NCBI GenBank assembly: GCA_014607495.2
Contig: CP053175.1
Location: 5,332,001 to 5,396,000, forward strand
DNA length: 64,000 bases
Reading direction: 5' to 3'
Source: Carposina sasakii
Taxonomy: Eukaryota > Arthropoda > Insecta > Lepidoptera > Carposinidae
The position numbers and the translations under genes are program-made. Below the pieces are notes generated by a model. The model was given only the letters and a program-made list of their open reading frames with translations, was not told the origin of the DNA and ran no database searches. Of this stretch, positions 19,996 to 32,678 are shown piece by piece; the first letter of the stretch is position 1; the number at the start of each line of letters is the position of its first letter.

Positions 19996-22324
19996 TATAT
20001 CTATTCTATACCCGCAAATTAGAAACTCAAGCAAAAGAAAATTTTATGTGGGAATTATCCCACTTCTGATAGCTAGCAAATTGAAGCTTAGCACATGAAA
20101 CATATGTTACATTAATGACTTTGTGCGGCATTCCAAGATCAAATAACCACATGAGTGAGCACAAGCTTACGCTACCCCATTAACGTTTCAGACAGTGCTG
20201 GATCATCTTATGACGTCACCATATGTCAAGTCCGGGAGTGCTAGTTTTTTTGGGATCATAGCTAGGTGCAGTGAATATCGTAACGTAAACTTCTCAGTTA
20301 CCAAATACACATGTGTTTTTATACAGATACCGTCGAGTGGCTTGGCGGCAAGCCAAAATCTGCATCAAAGTATAGACAGAGGAATTTTTGCTAGGTTAGA
20401 CAATAATTATTTTACAGAGATATTTGATTATTATGTGCTAGGTAAGTGCACGTTTAACGGTTAATAGTACACTACGTACCAAGGTCATGTTACGTGAATC
20501 GACTAGACTAGATGAATAAGATACGACTGTAGTAGTGTATTTGTTTGACATTGAATTTTTCTAGACAGAGACCTAGCAAATTCCGTGTTTTGTAGGTACG
20601 AACCACAGAGAAAGTATAAAAGAGGAGGTGGGACTATGAACTGAGTCGTGTGGCAATCGTGAGGCCACACGTCATTATAGGGACGGAGCTTCAGAGCCAG
20701 TGTGTGTAACGCAGTAGCTGTAACCACACGCTTATGCAAGTAGTTTGGCTAGTCACTACAAGGTGGTTTCTATGTAAATGGGCAGGGCTACAGTGTTAGG
20801 ATGCTCCGCTCGTCCCATACTTCACCCCCGCTCAGCGGCACACTATTTTTGTATGAAAATATACTTAGCTGCTACTTACTCCTCTTTTATTTCTTCTCCA
20901 TGGTACAAACGTACATTACTCAGCGGACCTCCATGTCAAGTCGCGTAACTTCATATATGTTAAATTTTATGTGAAAAGAGCAGGTCATTCATATAAAATA
21001 CGTACTTAAGTTCACCTGCATGACGACAATACAATACAATTTAAAACTTAAAATATAATGAACTCTCGAAAATGACAACAACGCATCGCGCCAAGTCTGA
21101 CCTCCATCTCACCTGATGGTAGGCAAGATATGCCACAAGGTTATATGGGCCAGTGTCGGCGACGCTACGATCTACGGGGTAGGAAAGATATGGCCATTGA
21201 TGTGTTATAGTTAGTGTGGGGTCTCATATAAAAAATTAAAAAACATAGTGCGAGTGTAAACGTAACGTTATGTGATTGGAATTAGGCCCCACTTTACTTG
21301 TATACTATTATTTAATATCTCTCATTGCGTGAAAGGGGTATACAGGGTAGTTTTGACAGCCAGGCAAATATTGATTGGCAACTTCAGACCATGAGTAGGT
21401 ATTAGTTAAGACCTATTATCAGACATACCGAATAATATTAAATTTCATAAAAATCTCGAAAACGCTAAGCCGTTTCGGAAGAGTTTGATTACAAACACCA
21501 CAATAGGATAATTTTATATAATAAGATTACAATCCAATCATAGGAATTTCCAATCACCTTAGCTAGTGGAAAGTGATCACTAGTTAAATTCTAGTCTTAA
21601 CTGCTAGTTACAACTAAGTCAATAAACTGTGTGGGTGCAGATTTTGATGATGGGGTCCCACACCCACACATGAATCAGGTCAAGATCATGTTCTATACAA
21701 TGGTTTTTCAGTTAATAATTTGCAGAGGTATGGTACAAAAGAAACAATTTACTGTAAATTCTATTCATGTGGTCAAATGGATCTCATCATCATCCTGCCC
21801 TGTTCCCATTCATTTGGGGTTGGTGCAATATGTCCTCTTCTTTCCTGAATGACTAAGAATCAACGCACAGGCTAAATATACAGCCGATTTTAGAGACCTT
21901 CTTGGTGGGTGTGCTTTTTAAATGTTGCATTTTATACAGTTACACATACAAAAGAAAGATATTACAGGAACCAAAATCAATGGTATTTCTAGAGTTTATG
22001 CAGACAAAGTTGCAGGCATCCACTAGTTTATGTATGTATATTGCATTCCACACTTATTTAAGTAACTAACTAATTAATTCTGTTGATTGATACAGAGATA
22101 TTTAATCACTATGTTATTTATGCTATTATTGCCAGATTTGTCTCTGTTTGTGTTTTATGTCCCATCGGAATATTAGAATGGGAGAATAGTGTGTACAACT
22201 ATTTTGTTTACTATAATATCTCCAAGTTGGCTAGTCTCCCTGGAGATTGGCCACTGGGACCAAAATAATATGATCTGGACACCTTTTATTATTGAAATAG
22301 GCTGGAAGATCATTTTAAACTCAC

Positions 22325-22516
22325 CACTTTGTAGTTTTTAATGCTTGGCAAAAACCTCTTCTGTTCCACCTCCTTTTTCTGGAACACCTCATTAATGATG
22401 TTCCCGAGGGCTTGTGCTCCATACTGGAGTAAGGCCTGGCCACCTTGGTTCAATAACTGTTTTCCCGCCCCTTGCAAAAGGGCGCCAAAATCAGCGCCCC
22501 CATTCTGACCAGCCAT
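22325..22516 (-). CDS. Calpain alternative first coding exon b
   Basis: The ATG at 22516 stands in a strong context (CCAAAATGG). The exon gives 64 residues, MAGQNGGADFGALLQGAGKQ ... QALLQYGAQALGNIINEV and PSIKNYKV, before the donor AAAGTG|GTGAGT in phase 0. Gly/Gln/Ala-rich N-termini are usual in arthropod calpains ahead of the core. The bases upstream contain in-frame stops and no good acceptor, so I read this as a first exon with its own promoter rather than an internal exon. It would join the exon at 11345, giving KV-LGEVRP. An internal alternative cannot be excluded without transcripts. Confidence 0.72.
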
Positions 22517-24853
22517 TTTGGCAAGGTCTCACTACTCACTACTGTTTTGTCACACTTTGCTAGGGCATTGTCAACTGGAATTTATAACAATTTAATAAGA
22601 AAAATGTACACAATGTACTATACCAACTGTGCATAAATAGGTTTGCTAAAACTTTTCGAACTAAGAACACTATACAATGTAGACTAACACAATAAAATTG
22701 TTAAAAGGCAAAAGAAAATACATTGATACAGCCTTCAATAACAAAATTTGTTATAGAAGGCATATTCCATTTAATGGAATATGTGTGTGAACTAAGAAAC
22801 AACATTGGAGGTCATTTTACTGGTATGACATCACCTGTAAATCATTTTAAAACTGCTAATTATCTCACATTGCTTTACTATTTTTGTTTAAGCAGGTGGA
22901 ACAATAATATGACACTATTAATTACATTATTTATGTTTTTAGTTTTAAATATTCTGACAAAATAGAAAGATTTCATAACACACCTCAGTGTAACAGAGTT
23001 GAATATGAAGGAACCTAAGTATTTTGAAAACAAGTAAATACTATCATATGACTAAGGAAAGGTGAAAAGTAGGCACAAAATTATTAAACCAGGTCAGTAA
23101 GATATTCTGTGACCTATTAATTCACATAGCTAAAACTCGAAGCCCTTAGTGAAGCAGGTGTCACAGTACGTATCACCATATTTTTAACTATAAAAACAAG
23201 TGAGATCATCATTTTTAACCACCGAAATTCACAGAAACTGCAAACTGAGAGCTCAGCTATTTGTGACACCAATAATTAAAGCCATTTTACACAAATAATC
23301 TTAACAAAACTATTCACACACAGAGCTAGTAATAGCTTTAGTACGTACACTTTAATAAAAATGTAAGAAATTCAATTCAATATATTTTTAATTTTATTAA
23401 ATATCCACACCTTAGCAAAATATTTCTTGTTGACGTCTTGACGAGAAAAATTGACTGACAGATGAATTTTAAACCGACCGAATAGAATAGCAGTTCATCA
23501 AGTCTTTTAAGTGGTGATCTTTGACCTACATATCTCGGTAGCATTATACCAGTCCATCCTTGCTGCCAGCGCAAGCAGAAAAATGACGTAAGCTACAAAA
23601 TATAACTTTAAGAGACTAATACACAGTAAAATTTATACTTGAAACAGATCAAAATATTATACAATATTAAGTGATAAAAACAATTTATAATTAAATTATA
23701 TCGCCATAATTTACAAGTTTAAAAACAATAAAACATTTTCAAGTACCTGGTAGGAATGTAATGCATTCAATGTACCTATAATAATAATATTAAGTACCCA
23801 ATGATAAGTTAATAATAGTTAAAAGTACTACAAACTATAGTTATGTGGTAAGTCACATAATATATAATATCCACCCATGTTAGGTAAGATTATTTTATAT
23901 GTAGGTACTTATTATACTTAACAAAAAATATACCTATTATTGGCTGGTAGGTGACTTTTATTCCTGCGTATACCTACTTTGCTGCTTTCATAATAAATAA
24001 TAATCAATCCTAATTAAATTTTTACCTACATAAGTTGCGTCATTAACTGATTCATCTAATACCGGCCGGCATAAACCCGCTGAGTCACTATCACATAGGT
24101 ACCTATATTTTAAGACTACCAAGTTTACTTATACGGGATTTATAGGTATATAACTACCTTATTGTAAGATACTAATCCAATATTTTAAATTAAACTTGTT
24201 AGTACAGTACCAACCACGTAAGAAAGGTTTAATTAATAGGTACACCTAAGATTAAATAAAACTTCGCAACATTTTACCTCTAAGTAGATTAAAAATAATA
24301 ATCATTCCACTGAGGAAATGCTTGATTGATAAAATACAAATAAAGCCAATAATAGACAGTCAATTTCATATTTAATTATAATAAATAATATTCCAAACTG
24401 ATTGCTTTGCATTATTTAAATATGCAAGTAGTTGCATCTGGTTGTGACTGAATGCGAGTTATTATTTAGGTATGGCGAGGTCATTGACTGTTGAGAGACT
24501 AATGACACGCAAATGGCGAGTTCTAACAAAAATCAATAACGTTTACCTACAGTTTTTTGCATAATATGTAATTTATTTTCTCTTGTCTATAAAAATAAAC
24601 TAAGAACCAGTAGTCTATAAAGAAACTGCAGCAGAGAATTAGTTAGTCTCATTAGATATGAAACACTAATAGTTACGAGATGTTGTTTACTAAAACGTGC
24701 GATAATAATATTGTACATATAAGTAAATACGTAATTAACGTTCTTATCTAATTAATAGTCACTACACAGTATACAAACCTTTAGATACATACGCCCAATT
24801 TTAAATAAAAACCATAAAAGACCAATAAAAGAATTAATTAAAAAAACACTTAC
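22517..24853. other. Calpain first intron for isoform a; no gene seen
   Basis: Very AT-rich sequence. Two small hairpins (22731-22759 and 22760-22782) stand next to each other. Nothing else interpretable was found, and ORFs here are chance frames. Confidence 0.6.
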
Positions 24854-25156
24854 CTCAGCATGAACTTTTATAGAAGCACATAAATCTTCCACAACTTCAG
24901 GAACAACTCCTTTCTCATATTCATCAGCTGGCAAACACGGGTACAGTCTCGCTCCTCCAGTAGAGTAGAGGGTATCATCCTCACTCGGCAGGGTAGGATA
25001 CAAGCTCCCATTGCCAACCAGGGGCTCAGTATCAGCATCAGCACTTCCACCGCGTTCCCTTTTCAAGAAACCACGAACAGCCGCAGCAGCATTGGTTGAC
25101 CTATGCCAACCATAACCGTTGGCATGAAAATTCTTCGGATAATAAGTCAAAGCCAT
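24854..25156 (-). CDS. Calpain alternative first coding exon a (5' end of the gene)
   Basis: The ATG at 25156 opens 101 codons ending VHAE before the donor GAG|GTAAGT, phase 0. The start MALTYYPKNFHANGYG resembles, from memory, the N-terminus of Drosophila calpain B; this is the main reason to favour a CalpB-type gene, with modest certainty. Residues 45-85 hold three related acidic/Tyr-Pro motifs (LYPTLPSEDD, LYPCLPADEY), an unstructured pro-like leader with no membrane segment. The encoded enzyme is a cytosolic Ca2+-dependent cysteine protease that cleaves substrates at limited sites. It joins the shared exon at 11345 in frame, skipping exon b. The whole gene spans more than 22 kb on the minus strand. 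Confidence 0.85.
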
Positions 25157-25487
25157 GTTATGCGTCAATGTTCACCATATGTTTCGCACCAAACGTATTT
25201 CCAGTTAATGTTGGCTCTCAAAATAAACCACGTCTTCGCGTACGAGTGACCGGACTCGCTTTGAGTTTCGGCGTCTGTATATTTATATGTCTCAAATCTG
25301 TAACAAAGGGATTCGTGTTTTCCTTTAATAAGTGAAAATGACTAGTCATTCATAATCTGGGAAATTTAATGTGAGAATAGACGGAAAATATCGATTCAAG
25401 CTATTTTATTTAAGTTTGTATTATTTGAATGTTTTATACCTTCCTTAGGATTATTTATAATTTATAATAGACACTAGCTAATTTTAG

Positions 25488-25662
25488 ACTGCAGGATCGT
25501 AAAGGAAATCCCACCGCCACGTCTAGTATAGCATTTGGGACAGATAATAATGATCAGTGACATGTTGCTAGCTTATTCCATGAGAGCACCTATGCCCGAG
25601 TTCCTTAATCGACTCTTATGATAATATGCAAGAGATGCAGCTGATGTATTCTAGTTAAGCCC
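25488..25662 (-). repeat. Interspersed repeat family B copy (reverse)
   Basis: The reverse strand runs from ACATCAGCTGCATCTCTTGC through AGTCGATTAAGGAACTCGGG to a GATCCTGCAGTC end, and is nearly complete. Confidence 0.7.
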
Positions 25663-26747
25663 CATGAAGTCATGAAAAATGTTTCATGACTTCATAAGAG
25701 ATAAATGAAATAGGTATTAAACGTAGTGATACAAACAAAACAACTTTCGCTTTGTTCCATGATAATACTACCTATATTATTATTAAGTACACTTTTAGCA
25801 CAAGGTTGTTGATATCGAAGAAGGAAGGACCTTGAAAATTTGTAAAAGATAAGGTACCTACCTAGGTACATTTCAAAATGTGCCAACCCAATGAAATAAT
25901 TATTTATTTCAAGAAAAAAACAAATTTTGACCCAATGTCACTCTCACAACCAAGATGAATCTAATTATACCTTTCAAGCTAAAATGTGACAAGCTAGAGG
26001 GTTCCTAAGAAAGAAATATACATACATTTACTCGAAAAACATGACCCTCCTTGTGGCGCAGTCGGGTAAATATTCGCACCAAATAACCTATACTATACAA
26101 GCTTTGATAGAGTATAAAAGGGACAAAATTGCGCCACTCCCTATGGGTGTGCAAACTATGTCGTCAGCGTACACAACGGTGACCTTAAACGCCCTGGATT
26201 TTTGGAGAGTATAATTAAAACAAGTTGTTTACCGATGTTAAGGGAGCGATTTGACCTAAATAACCTTATACATATATTTAGGTGTGAAAGTACCTGTCTG
26301 TCTGTTAATTTTTAACAACGAATTGACAAATATTATCGGGGTACCGAAGCTTTTTCTTTCAGAAAATCTAATTAGGTGCCTAATTTTTATTCTACAGTAT
26401 GTATCTATATTCAGGCGCAGTTGGGAAGTAGCATACGTAGGTTTTATGTTATCTATACATAGGCATACATAACTTTACATTTTGACTACCTTATAAGGTA
26501 TCAATCCAGTTCCAAAAGGAGCCAAGGTTTGGCAAGTGAAAACTTGTTTTTGTATAACAACACCTGTATTAAATATGTTTATTTATACTGATAACTTTAC
26601 TATAATATAGGTATACTTATACGTGTAAAAAATGTTCATAATCCATTGTTACAATTGCTTTATAAGCACGTACGAAAAGATAACAACATTATTATGTAGG
26701 TACCTTTAGATTTTAGCTTTGGTTTAAGTCAGTTTATTTAAAACTAG

Positions 26748-26935
26748 GGGACGCCCGCGACTCCGTTCGCGTGGGCTGCAGAAAAAATAAAACATCGAAA
26801 TTGTCCGTGCCAAAAACATTTTCCTGGGATAAAAAGGACCTTTCACAATATATTCCTGAAAAATGCATCGAAATCGGTTCAGCCGTTTCTGAGATTAGCG
26901 TGCATAAACATCGATCAGTTACAATTTTATTGATA
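26748..26935 (+). repeat. Interspersed repeat family C copy, shortened
   Basis: It begins GGGGACGCCCGCGACTCCGT and contains TGCATCGAAATCGGTTCAGC. It lacks the middle section present at 4478 and 49753. Confidence 0.7.
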
Positions 26936-28144
26936 AGAGAAGAAGATAAGTATATTATAGTAAGATAAGAAGATTATTATAATGTATAGAAGAAGAAGAT
27001 ATAGAAGATAGATAAATATATACATATAGAAGATGAATAGATTTTGGTAGATTTAGCTAACTAGGTCATCTATAAATATTATACTACTAAAATTTGTGTT
27101 TATAATTGAGTTATTAATTAATAAAGTCTATAAGTAGAACGGCCTTATTAAAATGTATGTTTTTGTTTCACGAAAAAGATCTATTTTAATATTTATTTAT
27201 AAATAAATCGAAATTACTCATAACATAAATAAAATTGATAAACGAACGTGGGATTTACTTTTAACAAGATATAACGTAACGTTTTAACTCGGACCTAGTT
27301 TCCCAAATCGTCTAAAACCCAATTAAACGCCTACTTCCAAAAATAATGAAAACCCATCATACCCGTGAATCAGTATACCTATAAGTACGACCTTTATGGA
27401 CTATATTGAAGTTAGAGTATCTCTACTTAGTTTGTGGTTAGAGCTATTACTGTATATCATTAATATGAGGCTATTACATTTACAATAGATGAAGCTGTTT
27501 AGAGAGTAGTGTAGTCTAGAAACTTTAACCTGATAGGCATAATAATCGGCTCTAAAAATGAAATTGTAATCACTTTTATTAAAATAGTTTACGGCCGTGA
27601 CTCCGTACGCGTGGATAGCAAAATAACTAAAAGTGAAATTTTTAGGAAAAAAAGTATATTATGTACGTATTAATCAGGCTTAAGGAAAGCTACCTGTACT
27701 GTATACCAAACATTACAATAGGTTTAGTCGCTTTAACATGAAAGCGCGACAAAAAGAAGTGTTACTTTTTTGAAAGAGTTAGTTCTTCTTCAATTCTATG
27801 TTAAATTTTAAATGTTAAAAGAGACTCCACTCCTGCAGTCAAACTGTTAAAACAGTTTTGCAGGGCATAGACTAATAAGAATTTGTAGTATACCTCTTTA
27901 TAATAATAATAAATAAATAAATAATAATTATATTTTCAAAGAATGACAGTTTTGTAAGTAATGTATGTACGGAGATAAACATAGGTAATTTTAGATAATT
28001 CTAATGATCTTCTCTAGTCCATTATCAAGGCTATGTTGCCCATTACCACATTCCGGATATGGTGAATTGGTGAATAGCAGCAAATACGTCATAAACACAA
28101 TTAACCAGGTTTAGTAAAACTAGGTCTGCTACTTAATATTAGGT

Positions 28145-28378
28145 ACTAGTGGACGCCCGCGATTTCGTCCGCGTGGTCTGCAGAAAAAACAAAATGTCGA
28201 AATTATGCGGGATAAATATATTTTCCCGGGTAAAAAGTAGCCTATGTGTTAATCCAGGGTGTCAGCTAACTACATACCAAATTTTATTAAAATCGCTCCA
28301 GCCGTTTTTACGTGAAAGAGTAACATCCATCCATCCATACTCACAAACTTTCGCGTTTATAATATTAGTAGGAAGTGG
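28145..28378 (+). repeat. Interspersed repeat family C, variant with a different 3' end
   Basis: The 5' part is family C (GTGGACGCCCGCGATTTCGT). The 3' part reads AATCGCTCCAGCCGTTTTTA, CGTGAAAGAGTAACATCCAT and CGCGTTTATAATATTAGTAG. A reverse relative of this 3' part stands at about 57155-57270. Confidence 0.65.
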
Positions 28379-29351
28379 GAAGTTGTGCTCTTGTTGTGAC
28401 GTCCAAAATTAATCCATAAAAAGTTCTTACAACAAAAATTATATGGGCAGAATAGAGGTGATATTATAATAAGCAACAACGAAATAAATAAACTGTATAA
28501 TTTGAACTTAAAATATGCATCAGGTAATGAAAGTGATTCATTGCCTAGAATTATAGTTCTAGAATACATTTAAGTATAGATGGAAGAATATCTTACAGCC
28601 TATAAATTGCAATGCCTGTAAACGCTGTAAATAGATAACATCTTGATATCTAACTTTGCGAACTTTTAATCCCAAATTCAAGTTCCAAAAAACATTGTGT
28701 ATAAAAACAACAGAGACAGTTGAACATCGATGAATTGTTTCCAGCACTTCATAATAATAAAAAAAATGTAGGTACCTACCTAATGTTATAGGGGTTGTGC
28801 TTAGAATAATGATTCGAGAGCGGAGCGAAGATCTATCATTAATCTAAGTCGTTGTACTTGTAGAACTAGTTCTCTATGTAGTCTGTGGGTTGTAGCTAAT
28901 AAATAAACCGCGATTCAACTCTAATACATTTTGTTGTCATCACGTGACCATCGGGTAATAGGTAAGTGTAAAATATATATATATTTTTTACCAACTTAGA
29001 TTCATATAAAACATTTTGTTCGCAATATATATTTTGTTATTAACATACCACAGATACCCGTACTAGTACTATTACCGCTACAAGCTAAACTAAACATTTT
29101 TACCGAAAATAGATAAAAGTTGACTTACCACCTTCTACTCCGTGTGAATAAAAATTCCAACCAAAGAGTAAATAAAATTTTCGAAATTTTCATTCATGAA
29201 TCCATAAATGAATCACTTGAAGTTGAAATGAATGAAAAAACAAACTGGCAGTTCACAAGTCCGTTCAAAAATTCGATAAAAATTCCATGTGCCAAGTCCA
29301 GCAAATAACCAAGGAAGTTATCTGCACACTAGAAAACACAGAAATATTACA

Positions 29352-29550
29352 GAACTAGTGGATGCCCGCAACTCCGTCCGCGTAGACTGCAGTCGTTTCG
29401 GAGCCTATTCGCTGCAAATAAACAAGAAAAAAGCACATAAATGTTAATTGATGCTCATTTAAATGCATTCCAGAAAACTACATTCAAATCGGTTAAGCAG
29501 TTTCTGAGATTAGCGTGCACAAACAGCGATCAGTTACAGTTTTACTATTT
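29352..29550 (+). repeat. Interspersed repeat family C copy, internally diverged
   Basis: It begins GTGGATGCCCGCAACTCCGT and contains TTTCTGAGATTAGCGTGCAC and a shortened CAGCGATCAGTTACAG end. Confidence 0.6.
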
Positions 29551-30249
29551 CACACTACGCCGGACCAGCTGATCTGCCGGCTAGTGGCTGTACAATTTAT
29601 AATGGCTGTACAATCTATTTTTTACAGTTAAAATAACTGTCAAAAATAGATGGCGTGAGCGAATCTCCTACCTAGCTCCTCCCCCTTTCACCTCCCTCTG
29701 TACGTGATCAATGACCGTTCAGAATTTCGGGTAGGAGATTCGCTCACACGCCCTACCCATGCCATTTGTACTAGTTTTTTTTTACTTTAAATACTTGTCA
29801 GAAAATCCCTCATTATTATTAGGGAAGGATTATTTGTTTTATTATCTCATAATGAGCATTTATACTAATTCTTCTTCCACACATATTTCATAGTAGTCTT
29901 GAATCTATAGTATATGTACACATACTATTGGTTTTATTGCGTGAAGACAGGTAGGTAGGTACCTGAAGCTACCCGACCATCAGTCGGTCGTGTTCACAGA
30001 GATCTATCTATCTTATCTGTGTTTCTGTTATCTATGGTCGTGTTCCATCCACTATTTTCATGTCCTTGGTTACCCTTACTTGCGATTTTCGAACGCATAG
30101 TCCATCCGTCAACTATTTAAATGAATGGAAGACGGAAAGAACGAATGATTATTTGTAAATCACAACACGCGCACGTGTACGTTTATATTGTAAAAATTGT
30201 TTTTGAAATTTTTAATTAAAAAAGTTGATAGGAAATAAGATTAAACACA

Positions 30250-30305
30250 ATGAAAGTATTATCAGAAAATAGGACGCGCATTCTTTTTGAAAAATTGACC
30301 AAATA
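30250..30305 (+). CDS. NIP7: NIP7 exon 1
   Basis: The exon encodes MKVLSENRTRILFEKLTK plus two bases of a Tyr codon. It ends at the donor AAATA|GTAAGT. The sequence matches the start of the NIP7 N-terminal domain, and the start codon (CACAATG) is the only sensible one, giving the family's usual length. Upstream sequence is AT-rich with no clear TATA box. Confidence 0.93.
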
Positions 30306-30416
30306 GTAAGTAAATTTATACATAACCTACACACATTTTGTATCTCATTTCAGTGATGATAATGGATATCGCTCAATGATGTTTTATAAATCATAGATAT
30401 CGTTATTATTTTTCAG

Positions 30417-30709
30417 CATTGGGGTAAATGTAAAGCTACTAATAGACAGGCCAGATGGAACATACTGTTTTAGAGAGAAGAAAGACAGGGTTTACTATAT
30501 TTCCGAACGATTATTACAATTGGCCCAAACAGTAAAACCTGACCAATTGATTTCCGCTGGAACGTGTTTTGGAAAGTTCACTAAAACTAACAAGTTTAGA
30601 TTACATATTACTGCGTTAACGTACATAGCTCCATACGCTCCTTTCAAGATTTGGGTGAAACCTTCAGCGGAACAGCAATTTTTATATGGACACCATGTTA
30701 TAAAGAGTG
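30417..30709 (+). CDS. NIP7: NIP7 exon 2
   Basis: The exon encodes [20 protein letters not shown], then [32 protein letters not shown] and [20 protein letters not shown] up to HVIKSG. The [18 protein letters not shown] block and the PYA--K-WVKP-AEQ-FLYG block are signatures of NIP7, a conserved nucleolar RNA-binding protein needed for 27S pre-rRNA processing and 60S subunit assembly. The acceptor is TTTCAG and the donor is GAGTG|GTAAGT; both phases fit. The exon spans the end of the N-terminal domain and the start of the PUA RNA-binding domain. Confidence 0.97.
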
Positions 30710-31064
30710 GTAAGTTTCTTAATATAGTTTTAGTAATGAGTATCTACACCCTGGTTACATAACTGGTGTTTATGTCATATTGGTTCTGGTTAATATTGAT
30801 GATGATGATCTCTGACCGTATTTCGGCCAAGGTGACCAATCTCTATGGAGATTGGCCAGGTACGCAGGAGATATTATAGTGGACAAGTGTGTGCTCAAAC
30901 ACAGATGCACTCTCTATTTCGTTACTCTCATAGGGAAGGGATGGAAAGCCAACATGGTCGGAGAGAGATCAGGCGCAGGACCAACGGTTTTACGTGCTTT
31001 CTGAGGCACAAGCTAAGTGGCAATTTTGCAACATTAAAAACTACATGAAATAAATTCATTGGTA

Positions 31065-31140
31065 CAGGCCCGGGATCGAACTTACACCTCTGACTTGGAA
31101 AGTGCATGTTTTAACTGCTGGGCTATCACCGCTATAATTT
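31065..31140 (-). repeat. tRNA-derived SINE-like fragment
   Basis: The reverse strand carries TAAGTTCGATCCCGGGCC, a pol III B-box-like block. It also has an AGCGGTGATAGCCCAGCAGT A-box-like start. It lies in NIP7 intron 2 upstream of the LINE fragment. It does not fold as a complete tRNA. Confidence 0.5.
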
Positions 31141-31244
31141 TAGCGGTTAATATTACTAGTGATTGAACTAAAGAGAGATTCTTGTCAAAAGTGTGTTTTG
31201 CCAAAAAGTTTATTTGAACTAGAGTGCCAGTCTCATTGTAGGAT

Positions 31245-32165
31245 TACATTATTATTATTATTATTATATGTAAACAGGCAGGCAGTTGAGGCAACTGATT
31301 TTGCCTGTATCTGAATGTTCTCTTCTTAGGTTTTTCTATGTTCTTTAATGTGTTTGTCAAGTTTGTTTTTGAAATTATTGACACTTGGTGCCAAAACCAC
31401 TTCTTCTGGTAGTTTGTTCCAAGGGTTCACTACCCTGTTGGTAATAAAGTTTTTGCGGGGATTGCTATGTGAGATGCCTGTGCTAAGTTTTAAATTATGA
31501 CCTCGCAGTTTTGTATTTTTATTACGCTCAAACATTCTATGAAAATCTTGTAAGTCATATCTCTGTGTTAGAATTTTGTATGTTTCAATAAGATCTCCAC
31601 GTTCTCTACGTTCTTTCAGAGTTGTGAGGTTCAATGTCTGCAATCTTTTTTCATATGTGAACTTTTTTAGCTTCCTCGGTATCTTAGTGAAACTGCGTTG
31701 TACCTTTTCAAGCAAATCAATGTCCTTGACAAAATATGGACTCCAGACCTGAAAAGCGTATTCCAAAGTTGGGCGAATGTATGTCTTGTAGATCTTCAGC
31801 ATAAGGTCTGGGGTTAAGATACCGAAGGCCTTTCGCACAAGGTAGATGAAGCTTCTTGCTTTTTTGGTAATGACTGTTATATGATCTTCCCATTTAAGAT
31901 TCTCGGAGATCTTTACTCCCAGGTCGGTCTGTACTTTGACTACTTTAAGTTGTGTATTATTCAAGTTGTATGCAAGATGTGGGTTGCGATTTCCTATATG
32001 TAACACGGTACATTTTTCAACATTAAGGTTTATAAGCCATTGTTTCGACCAGCTTGCCACTTTGTTCAGGTCTGCTGTGAGTCGGTCATAATCCACCAAG
32101 GGGTTTGCAAATATCTTTGTATCATCTGCAAAGATGCTAACATTACTGTATACAAAATCTTACTC
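31245..32165 (-). mobile_element. 5'-truncated LINE in NIP7 intron 2 (reverse transcriptase C-terminal part)
   Basis: The minus strand begins within the reverse transcriptase palm motif (FADDTKIF, at about 32125). An open frame then runs to 31326 with WLINLNVEKCTVLHIG, IYKTYIRPTLEYAFQVWSP, ITNRVVNPWNKLPEEVV and the end HIKEHRKT. This is the thumb and C-terminal part of a Jockey/CR1-group LINE ORF2; the exact clade is uncertain. The 3' end is an (AAT)n tail at about 31245-31268. The frame of some 270 codons is uninterrupted, so the insertion is fairly young. It is antisense to NIP7 and should be removed with the intron. Confidence 0.85.
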
Positions 32166-32377
32166 TAGTCTGGATACATAGGTACAAATACAGCAATACT
32201 GTATATATCACTATTGTAAAGTGTAAATCATTTTACTATACATTATTACTGTGGGGGAGGTGAAAAAAATGTAAAAGGCTTTTACAACTATACATATATC
32301 TCTATTCAGTACTTTACACCACTTTCGATTGTTTTGCATGAAAACTTTTCATATAGTAAATATTGTAACCTTTTCAG

Positions 32378-32571
32378 GTCTTGGCCGTATCACAGAAAAC
32401 ACACCTAAACACCAAGGTGTAGTAATTTATACAATGTCAGATATACCGATAGGGTTTGGTGTTGCTGCCCGATCTACTACAGAATGCAGGCACGCCGATC
32501 CTTTAGCCACCATAGCCTTCCACCAGGCGGATATAGGGGAATACATACGATCAGAGGACACACTTACATAG
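32378..32571 (+). CDS. NIP7: NIP7 exon 3
   Basis: The exon encodes [40 protein letters not shown] and [17 protein letters not shown], then TAG. This is the C-terminal PUA domain, and IGEYIR-EDTL is the invariant family C-terminus. The acceptor is TTTTCAG. Exons of 56, 293 and 194 bases sum to 181 codons including the stop, that is, 180 residues, the standard NIP7 length. Poly(A)-like AAATAAATAA follows the stop at once. Confidence 0.97.
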
Positions 32572-32678
32572 TTGTAAATAAATAATTAGTTGTTATTTTA
32601 TGTGGTGTGTTTCATTTGTCTCAAGATGGTACATTTATTATGAACTACTAGAAGCCGAAATTTAGTATTGGTAATCAG

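Larger units (their letters stand above)
18350..22324. other. Rest of the large calpain intron; no gene supported
   Basis: The stretch contains repeat fragments: family B reverse at 19742-19835, an RTE tail at 19898-19995 and a MITE end at 21335-21410. The reverse frame 18487-18810 (107 residues) has no family signature, no paralog in the window and is not supported as a gene. Confidence 0.55.
25157..30249. other. Intergenic region between divergent calpain and NIP7
   Basis: About 5 kb lie between the two start codons. It must contain the promoters of calpain isoform a (right of 25157) and of NIP7 (left of 30250), but no TATA box or initiator could be fixed. It holds one family B repeat (reverse, 25488-25662) and family C repeats at 26748, 28145 and 29352. 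A small inverted pair stands at 29649-29755. Confidence 0.6.
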
